Origin: Clostridium sp. AT4
Lineage (GTDB): Bacteria; Bacillota; Clostridia; Lachnospirales; Lachnospiraceae
Assembly: GCF_001517625.2 (NCBI RefSeq)
Contig: NZ_LN999828.1
Span: 1,690,303-1,754,302, forward strand
Direction: 5' to 3'
DNA: 64,000 nucleotides
Shown: positions 55,045 to 63,524 of the stretch, one piece after another
How positions within the stretch are numbered: the stretch's first letter is position 1
How the letters are laid out: each line of letters opens with the position of its first letter
The notes under the pieces: model-generated
What the model saw: only the letters and a program-made list of their open reading frames with translations
Told to the model about the DNA's origin: nothing
Databases searched by the model: none
Program-made: the position numbers and the translations under genes

Positions 55045-57330
55045 TTAATTTTCCATAAGCTCTGCTCCGTGATAAAAGAAGTCCAGAATATCCTTATAAG
55101 TTTTTCCTGATTTTGCCATAGACTGAGCGCCGTTCTGGCTCATCCCCACTCCATGTCCGTAGCCTCCTCCATAGATGCGGAAAAATATGCTCCCGTCCTC
55201 CTCTGTTATTTTATCAACAGAGATAAATGCACTTGGCAGAGACGCTGCGTTCATCTTAGAACCATCCTGTCTGCGGATGGCATTTTCTTCATTTCCAAGA
55301 AAGGTACGAATGGCACTCTGTCCCTTGATCCGAACCGTATCCTGATCTCCCTTTACAGTGAGCTCAGAAGCAATGCCTCCTAATCCTCTTGCGGACACTG
55401 TCAAATCCTGGATCGTTCCTGCCTCAGGCGCTTTGGCTGCGATCTGTTCTGCCGTGATCTCCGTCTGCCAGCGGAACATTGGATACTCTGCATCATAGGA
55501 TGTAATATTTCTGGAACGGATATACGCATCAAAGGTATCGTTATCCTCCATCGTAAGCTCCCTGGCTCCATTTTTAATCTGCATGGATCTGAGATAAGGA
55601 AGATTCTCTCCTGTATTCCCCCATACGCTTCCATCCGCCCCATGACCGCAGGAGGTGGAATAGTAAAAGGCGTCAATGGGTTCTCCATCAAAGGTAAGCA
55701 GCTGTCCATATGTTTCATCCACCGCCTGATCGGTACGTTCATTGGTCTGGGTATTATTGTAAACCTGAAAACTGGTGCTGTCATCTACGTGAGCACCGTA
55801 CGCTCCGTATGTATTTCCCTGAATCTGACGGTAAGCATAGGTTCTGGCACAGACTGCCTGGGTCTTTAAGGCTTCCTTTTCATAGGAAGCAGGCATTTCG
55901 CTGGGAACTACCTTTTTAAGATAATCCTCCAGATACAGCTCATTGATCAAAACCAGACCTTCCTCTTCTTTTTTAATTTCCAGCGAACCGCTGTATACGG
56001 GCTGTCCCTGTGCCCGCTCCAGGGAGCAGATCGTAATTCCCTCTTCCTTTTCCGGGATAATGGTCATACGGCCGTGTTTCAGCCGTTCATCCTCCGCCGT
56101 GAGGGTAAGCACCTCCCCCTTTTTCAGGGTACTCTCCTTGCTGTCTCCGTCATCATTTTTGCAGACCAGTCTGGCGTCACAGTTTAACTCAAGCTCTGCC
56201 TTTTTATGGAAAAGATTTTTAAAGCCCGTATCCATCAAAAGGACTCGAATGGTCCTGGCGTCAAAAGGCCTCTCTAAAAGGGCTGCGCAAAGCTTTCCAT
56301 CTGCTGCCACAAACTCCTGAAGATCATAACCTACCAGAATGTCTGCGGCTCCCAGAACACTAAATTCCCCGAACAGCTTATATACGTAAAAATTTTCATC
56401 CAGAGGAATGGTCCCGTATCCTTCAATCTCTACCGTATCTTCTGTAACCGAAAGGATTTTTCCGTGAATCCGTTCCTTTTTCACCGTTACCCGGCTGAGA
56501 CGGCCATGCTCCACATAGAGATCGGCCAGATTGGGAGCCAGACGGCCTTCTGTCTTTTTCGCTTCCTCCGCCAGCTTTCCTTCTGCCTTAAACTCTCTGG
56601 ACGCCGCTCCCATATAAGCCTTAAACACGCCGTCCTTTACCTCAGAAAGCCATATATTGCGGTAGACCACACTGCCGTTTTTTACCGCCGTCACAGCGGC
56701 AATCTCATTTCCCCGAATCATAAACCGGATCTCATGGTCCAGCCAGGCATCCAGGGCCAGTCCCTGAAAGCCATACTCCCCCTCTGTGGTGTATGCAGTC
56801 CAGCTTGGCGCTCTCTGTATATTAGATGGAGTTCCATATAAAATGGCAGTGATTTCTTTTACATTTTCATCCGGGTCTGCCTCTTTTAAAATCTCTCTGT
56901 AAAGCTCCCACCACTGATCTGCCGGAAATGGCTTCTGTCTGTTTTTATCCTTTAAACCCACCTGCCGCTTTAAACGGCCTGAAAACTTTGCCGCTGTATA
57001 AGCTGCCTCCTGATAGGTAAACTCCTTTTGAGCGCTTTCCAGATCTGCCGGGGTCAGCTCCGGGTTTAAATATCCTCTCTCATAGAGCAGATCCATATAT
57101 TTCACAAACCAGTTATCCTGTTCCTGCTCCGAAAACCAGGATTTTTCCCGCTGTTTTGCTTCGGCCTCACACTCTTTCCGGTCTGCAAGCGCCAAAGCCA
57201 GGGCTTTGGAAACCTCTGCCCGTGTGATGCCTTCCTTTTCCGGTTCTATCCGTACGATCACCACAATCAGCAGGATAATGACGCCAATGATACCGGCAAT
57301 CCAGGCAATCATCTTATTTTTACCATTCAT
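55045..57330 (-). CDS. SpoIID/LytB-domain protein with long N-terminal extension
   Basis: 761 residues. Signal anchor (residues 7-27), an SLH-like region (about 34-125, GITRAEVSKALALALADRK, FVKYMDLLYERGYL), about 300 residues of uncharacterised beta-rich sequence, and a C-terminal SpoIID domain (about 450-755) with the catalytic glutamate E478 in VVPSEMPASYE plus TSCGHGADGSVWG and GHGVGMSQNGAQSMA. SpoIID is a lytic transglycosylase of sporulation engulfment at about 340 residues; this protein is twice that, as in non-sporulation paralogues. AGGAG lies 9 bases before the ATG. The only visible promoter is that of the upstream RNA gene. Confidence 0.85.
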   Translation of the reverse strand: MNGKNKMIAWIAGIIGVIILLIVVIVRIEPEKEGITRAEVSKALALALADRKECEAEAKQREKSWFSEQEQDNWFVKYMDLLYERGYLNPELTPADLESAQKEFTYQEAAYTAAKFSGRLKRQVGLKDKNRQKPFPADQWWELYREILKEADPDENVKEITAILYGTPSNIQRAPSWTAYTTEGEYGFQGLALDAWLDHEIRFMIRGNEIAAVTAVKNGSVVYRNIWLSEVKDGVFKAYMGAASREFKAEGKLAEEAKKTEGRLAPNLADLYVEHGRLSRVTVKKERIHGKILSVTEDTVEIEGYGTIPLDENFYVYKLFGEFSVLGAADILVGYDLQEFVAADGKLCAALLERPFDARTIRVLLMDTGFKNLFHKKAELELNCDARLVCKNDDGDSKESTLKKGEVLTLTAEDERLKHGRMTIIPEKEEGITICSLERAQGQPVYSGSLEIKKEEEGLVLINELYLEDYLKKVVPSEMPASYEKEALKTQAVCARTYAYRQIQGNTYGAYGAHVDDSTSFQVYNNTQTNERTDQAVDETYGQLLTFDGEPIDAFYYSTSCGHGADGSVWGNTGENLPYLRSMQIKNGARELTMEDNDTFDAYIRSRNITSYDAEYPMFRWQTEITAEQIAAKAPEAGTIQDLTVSARGLGGIASELTVKGDQDTVRIKGQSAIRTFLGNEENAIRRQDGSKMNAASLPSAFISVDKITEEDGSIFFRIYGGGYGHGVGMSQNGAQSMAKSGKTYKDILDFFYHGAELMEN

Positions 57331-57344
57331 CCCATTATTCTCCT

Positions 57345-57382
57345 GATATAAAATAAAGCAGCGAGAATACCCCCGCTGCTTT
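57345..57382 (-). terminator. Terminator of the 6S-like RNA
   Basis: Stem AAAGCAGCG/CGCTGCTTT with an inner G-rich loop, followed on the minus strand by TTTATTTTATAT. It ends 15 bases before the SpoIID-like start codon. Confidence 0.8.
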
Positions 57383-57587
57383 TATCATCTGTGACCCCAA
57401 GGTGCCGGCTCTTACATATTGACGCCTAGCAATGCTAGGTGGGCAACCTCACTTAAGCTTCTGCCTTCCACTCGTACGGAGGCGTGACATCCGCTTAAAA
57501 ATATTGGAATCCCTTTTGTCAAATGTAGGTTCAAAATTGGTAAGAAATCGAACACCCCAGGAATCACAAATCTGTCTCATTTATCAT
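57350..57587 (-). ncRNA. ssrS: Probable 6S RNA
   Basis: No reading frame fits this ~240-base transcript, which has a strong promoter and a terminator. Its ends pair over about 14 positions: GTGATTCC...GGGGTG near the 5' end with CACC...GGGGTCAC near the 3' end (57553-57567 with 57391-57404), the long closing stem of 6S RNA. Inside, TTAAGC/GCTTAA supports a terminal stem, and CCTAGC-ATT-GCTAGG (57425-57439) is a small hairpin in the 3' strand of the open central region, as known from Firmicute 6S RNAs. 6S RNA mimics an open promoter and binds RNA polymerase with sigma-A. I rely on architecture and recall of clostridial 6S, not a model search. Confidence 0.75.
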
Positions 57588-57593
57588 GGCATT

Positions 57594-57622
57594 ATTATAC
57601 CCCAAAGCGCTGTGTTTTTCAA
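57594..57622 (-). promoter_or_regulatory. Strong sigma-A promoter of the 6S-like RNA
   Basis: Minus strand TTGAAA (57617-57622), 17 bases, perfect TATAAT (57594-57599). Start expected near 57587. Confidence 0.82.
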
Positions 57623-57640
57623 GCTGATTTTTCAAAGTTT

Positions 57641-58132
57641 TCAGATCAGAGGCGCAAAAACAGCGTCCGTATATCCCCTTAAAGTTTCCGGAGATAATGT
57701 AACCTGAACACCCCTCTGACCGGCGCTGACTGTAATTTTATCGTAAAGCTGGGCTGTTTCCTCTATATAAGTAGGAAATTTCTTTTTCATGCCAATGGGT
57801 GAACAGCCGCCCCGGATATAACCGGTCACAGAAAGCATATCCTTTACATGGATCATTTCCACCTTCTTCTCTCCGGCTGCCTTTGCCGCTTTTTTAAGAT
57901 CCAGCTCCTCATCTACAGGCAGGCAGCACACCAGATATCCTTTTTTCTCGCCTTTTAACACCAGTGTTTTATACATCGTATCATGGTCCACACCCATGAG
58001 ATCGGCTGCATGGCTGCCGGAAAGATCATTTTCATCTACCTCATAGGTTCCCGTTTCAAATGAAATGCCTGCTGCCTCTAAAAGACGCATCACATTTGTC
58101 TTTACTGTCTCTTCTGCCTTTTTTGCCTTCAC
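57641..58132 (-). CDS. ybaK: Cys-tRNA(Pro)/Cys-tRNA(Cys) deacylase, YbaK/EbsC family
   Basis: 163-residue cytosolic editing enzyme that hydrolyses mischarged Cys-tRNA(Pro). The substrate-site lysine is in DTMYKTLVLKGEKKG, and GYIRGGCSPIGMKKKFPTYI is the family's second signature. Normal length. It follows the DEAD-box helicase gene after 28 bases and probably shares its transcript. It ends about 20 bases short of the 6S-RNA promoter. Confidence 0.93.
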   Translation of the reverse strand: MKAKKAEETVKTNVMRLLEAAGISFETGTYEVDENDLSGSHAADLMGVDHDTMYKTLVLKGEKKGYLVCCLPVDEELDLKKAAKAAGEKKVEMIHVKDMLSVTGYIRGGCSPIGMKKKFPTYIEETAQLYDKITVSAGQRGVQVTLSPETLRGYTDAVFAPLI

Positions 58133-58160
58133 GGCTGATCCCTTCTCTCTTTACGTTCTG

Positions 58161-59858
58161 TTACCGTCTGGAATTTGCCTTTTCCACATGGATATTTTTG
58201 CCCCGAATCTTTGCATGGCTCATGGCCTTTAAAACATTCTCCGCATATTCTGCCGGAACATCCACAAAGGTGTAGCCGTCATACATATCAATGCTTCCCA
58301 CCAGACGGCCGGGAATGCCGGATTCGCCTGCCACGGCTCCCAGGATATCTCCCGGAGTTACCCTCTGGGCCTTTCCAATATTGATAAACAGACGGGCCAT
58401 ATGCTCCCCGGCGCCATTGATCACATAATCTACTGCAGCGCGGTCGGTAGCGCCTCTGCGGTTTCCTCTGCCACCCCGGCTGCGTTCTCTTCCACGCCCT
58501 CTGCCGAAGCTGTCCAGATCATCTAAGGATCTGGCAGGAAGATAATTGTCAATGATATCCTCATTATCATCGCCCATGGCCATTTTAAGAAGGGCTGCTG
58601 CCACATCCAGGGACGTATAGTCCTCCTCAATGAGCTTTTTCTCCAGGATATTTACCACTTTTGCCAGATCGCTGTCATTTAAAGTCTCCTGAACCTGATC
58701 TAAAATCTTCTCCGCCTTGATTTCCGTAATATCATTTAAAGACGGGATCGCCTGAGGGATGATCTTTGTCTTGCAGTAGCGCTGGATATCTCTGAGCTTG
58801 TAAACCTCTCTGCCCACAACCAGGCTGAAGGCCTTTCCTTCTCTTCCCGCTCTTCCTGTACGGCCGATGCGGTGTACGTAATACTCGTCATCCTGAGGGA
58901 TATCGTAATTAAATACTGCCTCTACATTTCCTACGTCAATACCTCTGGCCGCCACATCGGTTGCCACCAGAATATCGGTGCGTCCCTTGCGGAAGCTCTC
59001 CATGACACGGTCTCTCTGCACCTGTTTTAAATCTCCATGAAGGCCCTCTGCAAAGTATCCTCTTCCCTGAAGGGCCTGAACCAGCTCATCCACCTGGCGC
59101 TTGGTATTACAGAATACCACAGAAAGCTTCGGATCGTAAAGATCCAGAAGACGGCACATAACCTCTACCTTATTTTTCGGCTTTACTTCATAATAATACT
59201 GGGTCACCTTGGGAACGGTCAGTTCCTTTTTGATCACACGCACGGTAACAGGATCAGTCTGGAATTTTCTGGCAATTTCTGCAATCGCCTGGGGCATGGT
59301 TGCTGAAAACATCAGCGTCTGACGCTCTTCGGGAAGCTGGCTTAAGATTGTCTCCATATCCTCTAAAAAGCCCATATTTAACATCTCGTCCGCCTCATCC
59401 AGTACAACGGTATGCACATGGTCTGTTTTCACGGTTTTGCGGCGCATATGGTCCATCACGCGGCCCGGTGTTCCCACTACGATCTGGGTACCGTCTTTTA
59501 AAGCCCGGATCTGGCGCACAATGTCCTGTCCTCCATAAATAGGCAGAACCTTAACGCCGTGCATAAACTTGGCAAAACGGCGCAGCTCCTCTGCCACCTG
59601 GATTGCAAGCTCTCTGGTAGGCAAAAGCACAATTGCCTGAAGTTTCTTCACCTTTGGATCAACCTTCTGAAGAAGGGGGAGGCCAAAAGCTGCCGTCTTT
59701 CCCGTACCCGTCTGAGCCTGGCCGATCATATCTCTGCCCTCTAACACAACCGGGATCGCCTGAGCCTGGATGGGAGAAGCCTCCTCAAAGCCCATCTCCG
59801 TAATAGCGCGGATGATCCGCTCGTCTAACTGTAACTCTTCAAATTTTACAATATCCAT
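58161..59858 (-). CDS. DEAD-box RNA helicase (CsdA/DeaD-like)
   Basis: 565-residue ATP-dependent RNA helicase. Q motif and motif I AQTGTGKTAAFGLPLL, motif II VLDEADEMLNMGF, motif III SATMP, motifs V-VI (ATDVAARGIDV, YVHRIGRTGRAG) are intact. After the core come a dimerisation-like segment, an Arg/Gly tail (RGRGRERSRGGRGNRRGA) and a DbpA-type RNA-binding domain (about 480-560, ARLFINIGKAQRVTPGDILG). This matches CsdA/DeaD, which acts in ribosome assembly and cold adaptation. I use the ATG at 59858 with GAGG upstream; an earlier in-frame start would lie in the leader hairpin. Confidence 0.93.
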   Translation of the reverse strand: MDIVKFEELQLDERIIRAITEMGFEEASPIQAQAIPVVLEGRDMIGQAQTGTGKTAAFGLPLLQKVDPKVKKLQAIVLLPTRELAIQVAEELRRFAKFMHGVKVLPIYGGQDIVRQIRALKDGTQIVVGTPGRVMDHMRRKTVKTDHVHTVVLDEADEMLNMGFLEDMETILSQLPEERQTLMFSATMPQAIAEIARKFQTDPVTVRVIKKELTVPKVTQYYYEVKPKNKVEVMCRLLDLYDPKLSVVFCNTKRQVDELVQALQGRGYFAEGLHGDLKQVQRDRVMESFRKGRTDILVATDVAARGIDVGNVEAVFNYDIPQDDEYYVHRIGRTGRAGREGKAFSLVVGREVYKLRDIQRYCKTKIIPQAIPSLNDITEIKAEKILDQVQETLNDSDLAKVVNILEKKLIEEDYTSLDVAAALLKMAMGDDNEDIIDNYLPARSLDDLDSFGRGRGRERSRGGRGNRRGATDRAAVDYVINGAGEHMARLFINIGKAQRVTPGDILGAVAGESGIPGRLVGSIDMYDGYTFVDVPAEYAENVLKAMSHAKIRGKNIHVEKANSRR

Positions 59859-59898
59859 AAACTGCTGTTTTCCTCTTTCATTTATCAGTGTATATCGC

Positions 59899-59944
59899 AA
59901 CAAAACGAGAGGTTGCCAGCCACGCTCGGCTTTTCATCCTCTCG
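59899..59944 (-). terminator. Terminator-like hairpin in the helicase leader
   Basis: Stem GCGAGAGG/CCTCTCG with an inner AGCC/GGCT stem, followed by TTTTGTT on the minus strand. It lies about 10 bases downstream of the expected helicase start point and 41 bases before the start codon, so it can act as an attenuator. It may also stop read-through from the upstream ulaG gene. Confidence 0.7.
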
Positions 59945-59960
59945 CTTCGTACAGTGAATT

Positions 59961-59989
59961 ACTATATCAGATTATGTTTGCTGTGTCAA
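59961..59989 (-). promoter_or_regulatory. Strong sigma-A promoter of the helicase gene
   Basis: Minus strand TTGACA (59984-59989), 17 bases, TATAGT (59961-59966). Start expected near 59954; the leader is about 95 bases. Confidence 0.75.
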
Positions 59990-59999
59990 TGAAGAAGTC

Positions 60000-61103
60000 T
60001 TACAGACAAGAGCGGAACGGGATATTCTGAGGTGCTTCAAAGCAATCCTCAAAGCCACGGCGATGGTGATAATACATTTTATCCTTATCCTGCGGATATA
60101 CATATTTTCCGCCTACCTGCCAGAAGAACGGGTGGAATTTATACTCATTTCTGTCTTTCTTAAAATCGTAAAGAAGACGGATCTCCTCACAGTCAGCCTG
60201 GAAGTTTGTCCAGACATCCCAGTGAATAGGAACTACTACCTTACACTTAAGATTCTCTGCCATACGCAGAATATCTGTTGAAGTCATCTTATCCTGCATG
60301 CCCACTGGATTTTCACCAAAGGATCCAAAAGCCACATCAATATCATGATCCTTTCCATGCTTTGCAAAATAAATGGAGAAATGTGAATCACCTGAATGAT
60401 ATATATTTCCTCCGGGAGTTTTTACCAGATAGTTAACTGCCTTCTCATCCATATCAGTAGGACATACTCCTGTCAGTTCTTCTCTGTCCGGTCCAGTCTT
60501 ATCAGTTGTTACAATACAGGTACGATCAAAGGAATCCAGACATACAATTTCAATATCCTTAATCTTGATTACATCTCCCGGATGTACTACCTGACACCGT
60601 TCTGCAGGTACGCCCCAGCCAATCCAGGTATCAACTGATTTCTGAGGGCCAATAAACGGAACCGGAATTTCTTTTCCGTTTTCATCTGTCGTTGTCATAC
60701 CGCTCTGAATCACATGAGCAGCCCATTCTGCCGACATATGATCCTGATGATAGTGTGTTGCTAAAACTACATCAACCTGCTTGAATGCAAATGGATCAAT
60801 TACAAAAGGAACGTTTCTTAAATTTGGCTGCATAGCACGGCCGCCGCACATATTGGCCATCTGATGTCCCGGCTTCATCTTACCGTCTCCATGGGTTCTC
60901 TTACCGTTTCCGCACCATAAATCAATTGTGATATTAGCTCCGCCCGGTGTTTTAAACCAGATTCCGGTACAGCCCAGCCACCACATAGCTACATTTCCGG
61001 GCTCGACAACCTCATTTTCAATATCCTCTACCAGCCAGGTTCCCCACTCAGGGAAAGTGCTCATAATCCAGCTTTCTCTTGTGATTTCATTCACTTTACT
61101 CAT
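60000..61103 (-). CDS. ulaG: L-ascorbate-6-phosphate lactonase
   Basis: 367-residue cytosolic metallo-beta-lactamase-fold enzyme. It aligns with E. coli UlaG from end to end (start [20 protein letters not shown], then [28 protein letters not shown]). The metal-binding motif is [10 protein letters not shown]. coli has THDHNDH, so a tyrosine replaces the first Asp while the H-x-H-x-D-H ligands remain. UlaG opens the lactone of L-ascorbate-6-P to 3-keto-L-gulonate-6-P. No UlaABC phosphotransferase genes are visible; a kinase, a phosphatase and beta-glucuronidase precede it. Confidence 0.92.
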   Translation of the reverse strand: MSKVNEITRESWIMSTFPEWGTWLVEDIENEVVEPGNVAMWWLGCTGIWFKTPGGANITIDLWCGNGKRTHGDGKMKPGHQMANMCGGRAMQPNLRNVPFVIDPFAFKQVDVVLATHYHQDHMSAEWAAHVIQSGMTTTDENGKEIPVPFIGPQKSVDTWIGWGVPAERCQVVHPGDVIKIKDIEIVCLDSFDRTCIVTTDKTGPDREELTGVCPTDMDEKAVNYLVKTPGGNIYHSGDSHFSIYFAKHGKDHDIDVAFGSFGENPVGMQDKMTSTDILRMAENLKCKVVVPIHWDVWTNFQADCEEIRLLYDFKKDRNEYKFHPFFWQVGGKYVYPQDKDKMYYHHRRGFEDCFEAPQNIPFRSCL

Positions 61104-61143
61104 TGCGCATCGTCTCCTTTTTATATTGGGTGTGTCATCCGTT

Positions 61144-62610
61144 TTATCTGCTGTAAATCTGTCTGTACATCTGATTCATCTGCTCTCTGGCTTCCCTGTA
61201 CAGCCCGGTATATGCTTCTGACGGAACATATATCCGTTCTTCACTGTTTTTCTTAAGCATCCTGAATGCCTCTTCCACAGATCTGTATACTCCCATTTCT
61301 GCTGCCGCTACCATAAATGCACCTCTTGCCGTTGCATCTGATTTTCCACGGCGCACGATTGGTGTTCCATATACATCGCTCTGGATCTGATTAAATGGTT
61401 CGCTGTTTGTAAGTCCTCCGTTGACACAGATTTCCGACAGTTCCACATATTTTTTCATGGCTTCAATTCCATTGCCAATTTCATAGCAGATTCCTTCCAG
61501 AAGGCCTCGAAGCATATCAGCACGTGTAGTTCCCAGGGTTATGTTTGAAAATACACCTCTGGCCTGACTGTTCCAGTCTGGAGTAGAACGTCCCTGGAAA
61601 TATGGAAGACACAGACAGCCATGGGATCCCGGCGGAACAGATGCTATATCCCGGTTCAGCTCGTCATAGCTGCAGTTTCCGTAAAATTCTCTTTTAAACC
61701 AGTCAAATGCAGAACAGCATGTCAAAACACTGGATTCCAGAATATACTGACCCTTTACAGATGATACGTTGCAGATTACATCCTGCTCAAGATTGGATGG
61801 TACCTCATTTAATGCTGCAACAAGAAATCCTCCTGTTCCTGCTGTAACTGATAAAATTCCTTCTTTTACTACTCCCTGTCCGATAGCCCCGCACTGCTGG
61901 TCTCCACCTGCAGTGATCACAGGAACCCCTTCTGGGCATCCGGTGCGTTCCCGGAATGTTCCGGATGTATAACCACAGATACTTCCCGGCTCTATGAGGC
62001 GGCACAGCTTTTCCTCGTCTACTTCAAACAGTTCCAGAAGTTCCGGATCCCATTGACGCTTCCGTATATTCATAAGCAGAGACCGGCTTCCATACGTATA
62101 ATCTGTACATACTTCACCTGTCATACAGAATATGAGATAATCCGGAATTACCATAAATGTCCTTGTTTTGCTGTATACCTCTGGCAGTTCCCGGCGGATC
62201 CAGGTCATCTTGCTGGCAGAAAATACCGGATTCACCCTGGATCCGCAAAGCGAAAATACCTTGTCGTTTTTATCTCTGAGACTGTCGCAGATATCACCGG
62301 TTCTCTTATCCTGCCACATAACAGCCGGACACAGAGGCTTAAATTCCTTATCTACCGGAATAACCGAAGAGCGCTGGGAGGTAATGGCAATGGCATCCAC
62401 CCTCCATCCCTTTTCCTCTGTCTCCGCAGTGATTTCCCTGATAATACCATATAAGGCATTTTCCCAGTCAGAAGCATCCTGCCAGACCCAGCCCTTTTCC
62501 CCGTAAGTAACCTGATAGAGCTGCTGCCTTTGTGTTAATGTTTCTCCATCCTGTGTAAACAGGATTCCCCTCATACTGGAGGTTCCAACATCTATTACAA
62601 GAATATTCAT
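61144..62610 (-). CDS. FGGY-family carbohydrate kinase
   Basis: 488-residue sugar kinase with the actin-like fold. The N-terminal phosphate loop is [14 protein letters not shown], with [28 protein letters not shown] and the C-terminal adenosine motif [10 protein letters not shown]. Family members phosphorylate xylulose, ribulose, fuculose, gluconate, glycerol or AI-2; specificity is not readable. It is 19 bases from the HAD gene and 40 from ulaG. It may supply the phosphorylated substrate for UlaG, in place of a phosphotransferase system. Confidence 0.9.
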   Translation of the reverse strand: MNILVIDVGTSSMRGILFTQDGETLTQRQQLYQVTYGEKGWVWQDASDWENALYGIIREITAETEEKGWRVDAIAITSQRSSVIPVDKEFKPLCPAVMWQDKRTGDICDSLRDKNDKVFSLCGSRVNPVFSASKMTWIRRELPEVYSKTRTFMVIPDYLIFCMTGEVCTDYTYGSRSLLMNIRKRQWDPELLELFEVDEEKLCRLIEPGSICGYTSGTFRERTGCPEGVPVITAGGDQQCGAIGQGVVKEGILSVTAGTGGFLVAALNEVPSNLEQDVICNVSSVKGQYILESSVLTCCSAFDWFKREFYGNCSYDELNRDIASVPPGSHGCLCLPYFQGRSTPDWNSQARGVFSNITLGTTRADMLRGLLEGICYEIGNGIEAMKKYVELSEICVNGGLTNSEPFNQIQSDVYGTPIVRRGKSDATARGAFMVAAAEMGVYRSVEEAFRMLKKNSEERIYVPSEAYTGLYREAREQMNQMYRQIYSR

Positions 62611-62629
62611 CCTGTTACGGCTTCCTTTC

Positions 62630-63487
62630 TTACTGCTCGGTTTTCGGTGTCAGGTTATCCTCAAATTCCTGCTCCAGCTGCCGTTCATATTCTCCCTTAA
62701 AAGTACCTGTCAGGAACCGGTTCATTCCTTCTTCCTGAAGGCGCTTCCATGAATACGTCTCTTTTTTAACCAGGATCGGGTAATAGAGGACTCCGTTATT
62801 TCTGGCTGCCGAACGGTCTCCCGGCGCATCCCCTACCATCAGAACGTGATCTGTCTGATAGCCCTTTTTTAACAGTTCATTGATACAAAACTGTTTGCTT
62901 CCTGCATCCTGAGAAAGCATCAGGTCAGTATGTCCAGCCAGCCCATGGGTCTGCCACTCCTCTGCCACAGCCTGTGCATTAGCGGAAGAGACAACAACAA
63001 TATCTGCTTTTTCATGAATCATAGCCAGCGTTTCTTTTACTCCCTCAAAGGGCAGTTTTTCACTTTCCGGCAGGGCATCAATCTCCCGGTTTACAGCAGC
63101 CGACCAGTCAAATGCCTTTTTTAAGATATCTCCGCCTCCCGCCTCAATGGCTGCCATCAGATTAGCCGGTGAAAGTTCCTTTGCAGTGTCTGTCCACTTT
63201 GCCAGATCCTCCAGCCCCTCAATTTTACATACATGCCCGTCCACCCAGCGCAGTACCGCCTCCAGCGCCTTAAAGCGGTTAATTCCTCTGGTCATCGTAT
63301 ACAGATTAACGTCATTCCAACGCTTCTCTGTTTCCTCTTTCCACTGCTCAAGCTTCCACTCCCGGATCATACATGGACCAAAGCAGCGAAAATGTTTCAC
63401 ATCCATTGTATCCATAGCACAGCCGTCAGAATCCACACAAACCAGATATTCTTTTTTTTTCACATATTTTTCTATTATGTTTGACAT
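62630..63487 (-). CDS. HAD-superfamily hydrolase
   Basis: 285-residue phosphatase. Nucleophile region VCVDSDGCAMDTMD (Asp-x-Asp), VVVSSANAQAV (motif II), a lysine in GSKQFCINELLKKGY (motif III) and LMVGDAPGDRSAARNN (motif IV). It has a large helical cap (about 25-150). The ATG at 63487 follows GAGGTGAGT; a GTG two codons earlier is rejected. Between a beta-glucuronidase and a sugar kinase gene it likely dephosphorylates a sugar intermediate; the substrate is unknown. Confidence 0.88.
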   Translation of the reverse strand: MSNIIEKYVKKKEYLVCVDSDGCAMDTMDVKHFRCFGPCMIREWKLEQWKEETEKRWNDVNLYTMTRGINRFKALEAVLRWVDGHVCKIEGLEDLAKWTDTAKELSPANLMAAIEAGGGDILKKAFDWSAAVNREIDALPESEKLPFEGVKETLAMIHEKADIVVVSSANAQAVAEEWQTHGLAGHTDLMLSQDAGSKQFCINELLKKGYQTDHVLMVGDAPGDRSAARNNGVLYYPILVKKETYSWKRLQEEGMNRFLTGTFKGEYERQLEQEFEDNLTPKTEQ

Positions 63488-63524
63488 ACTCACCTCTATT
63501 TGACAGTTCTTATCCCAACTGTCC

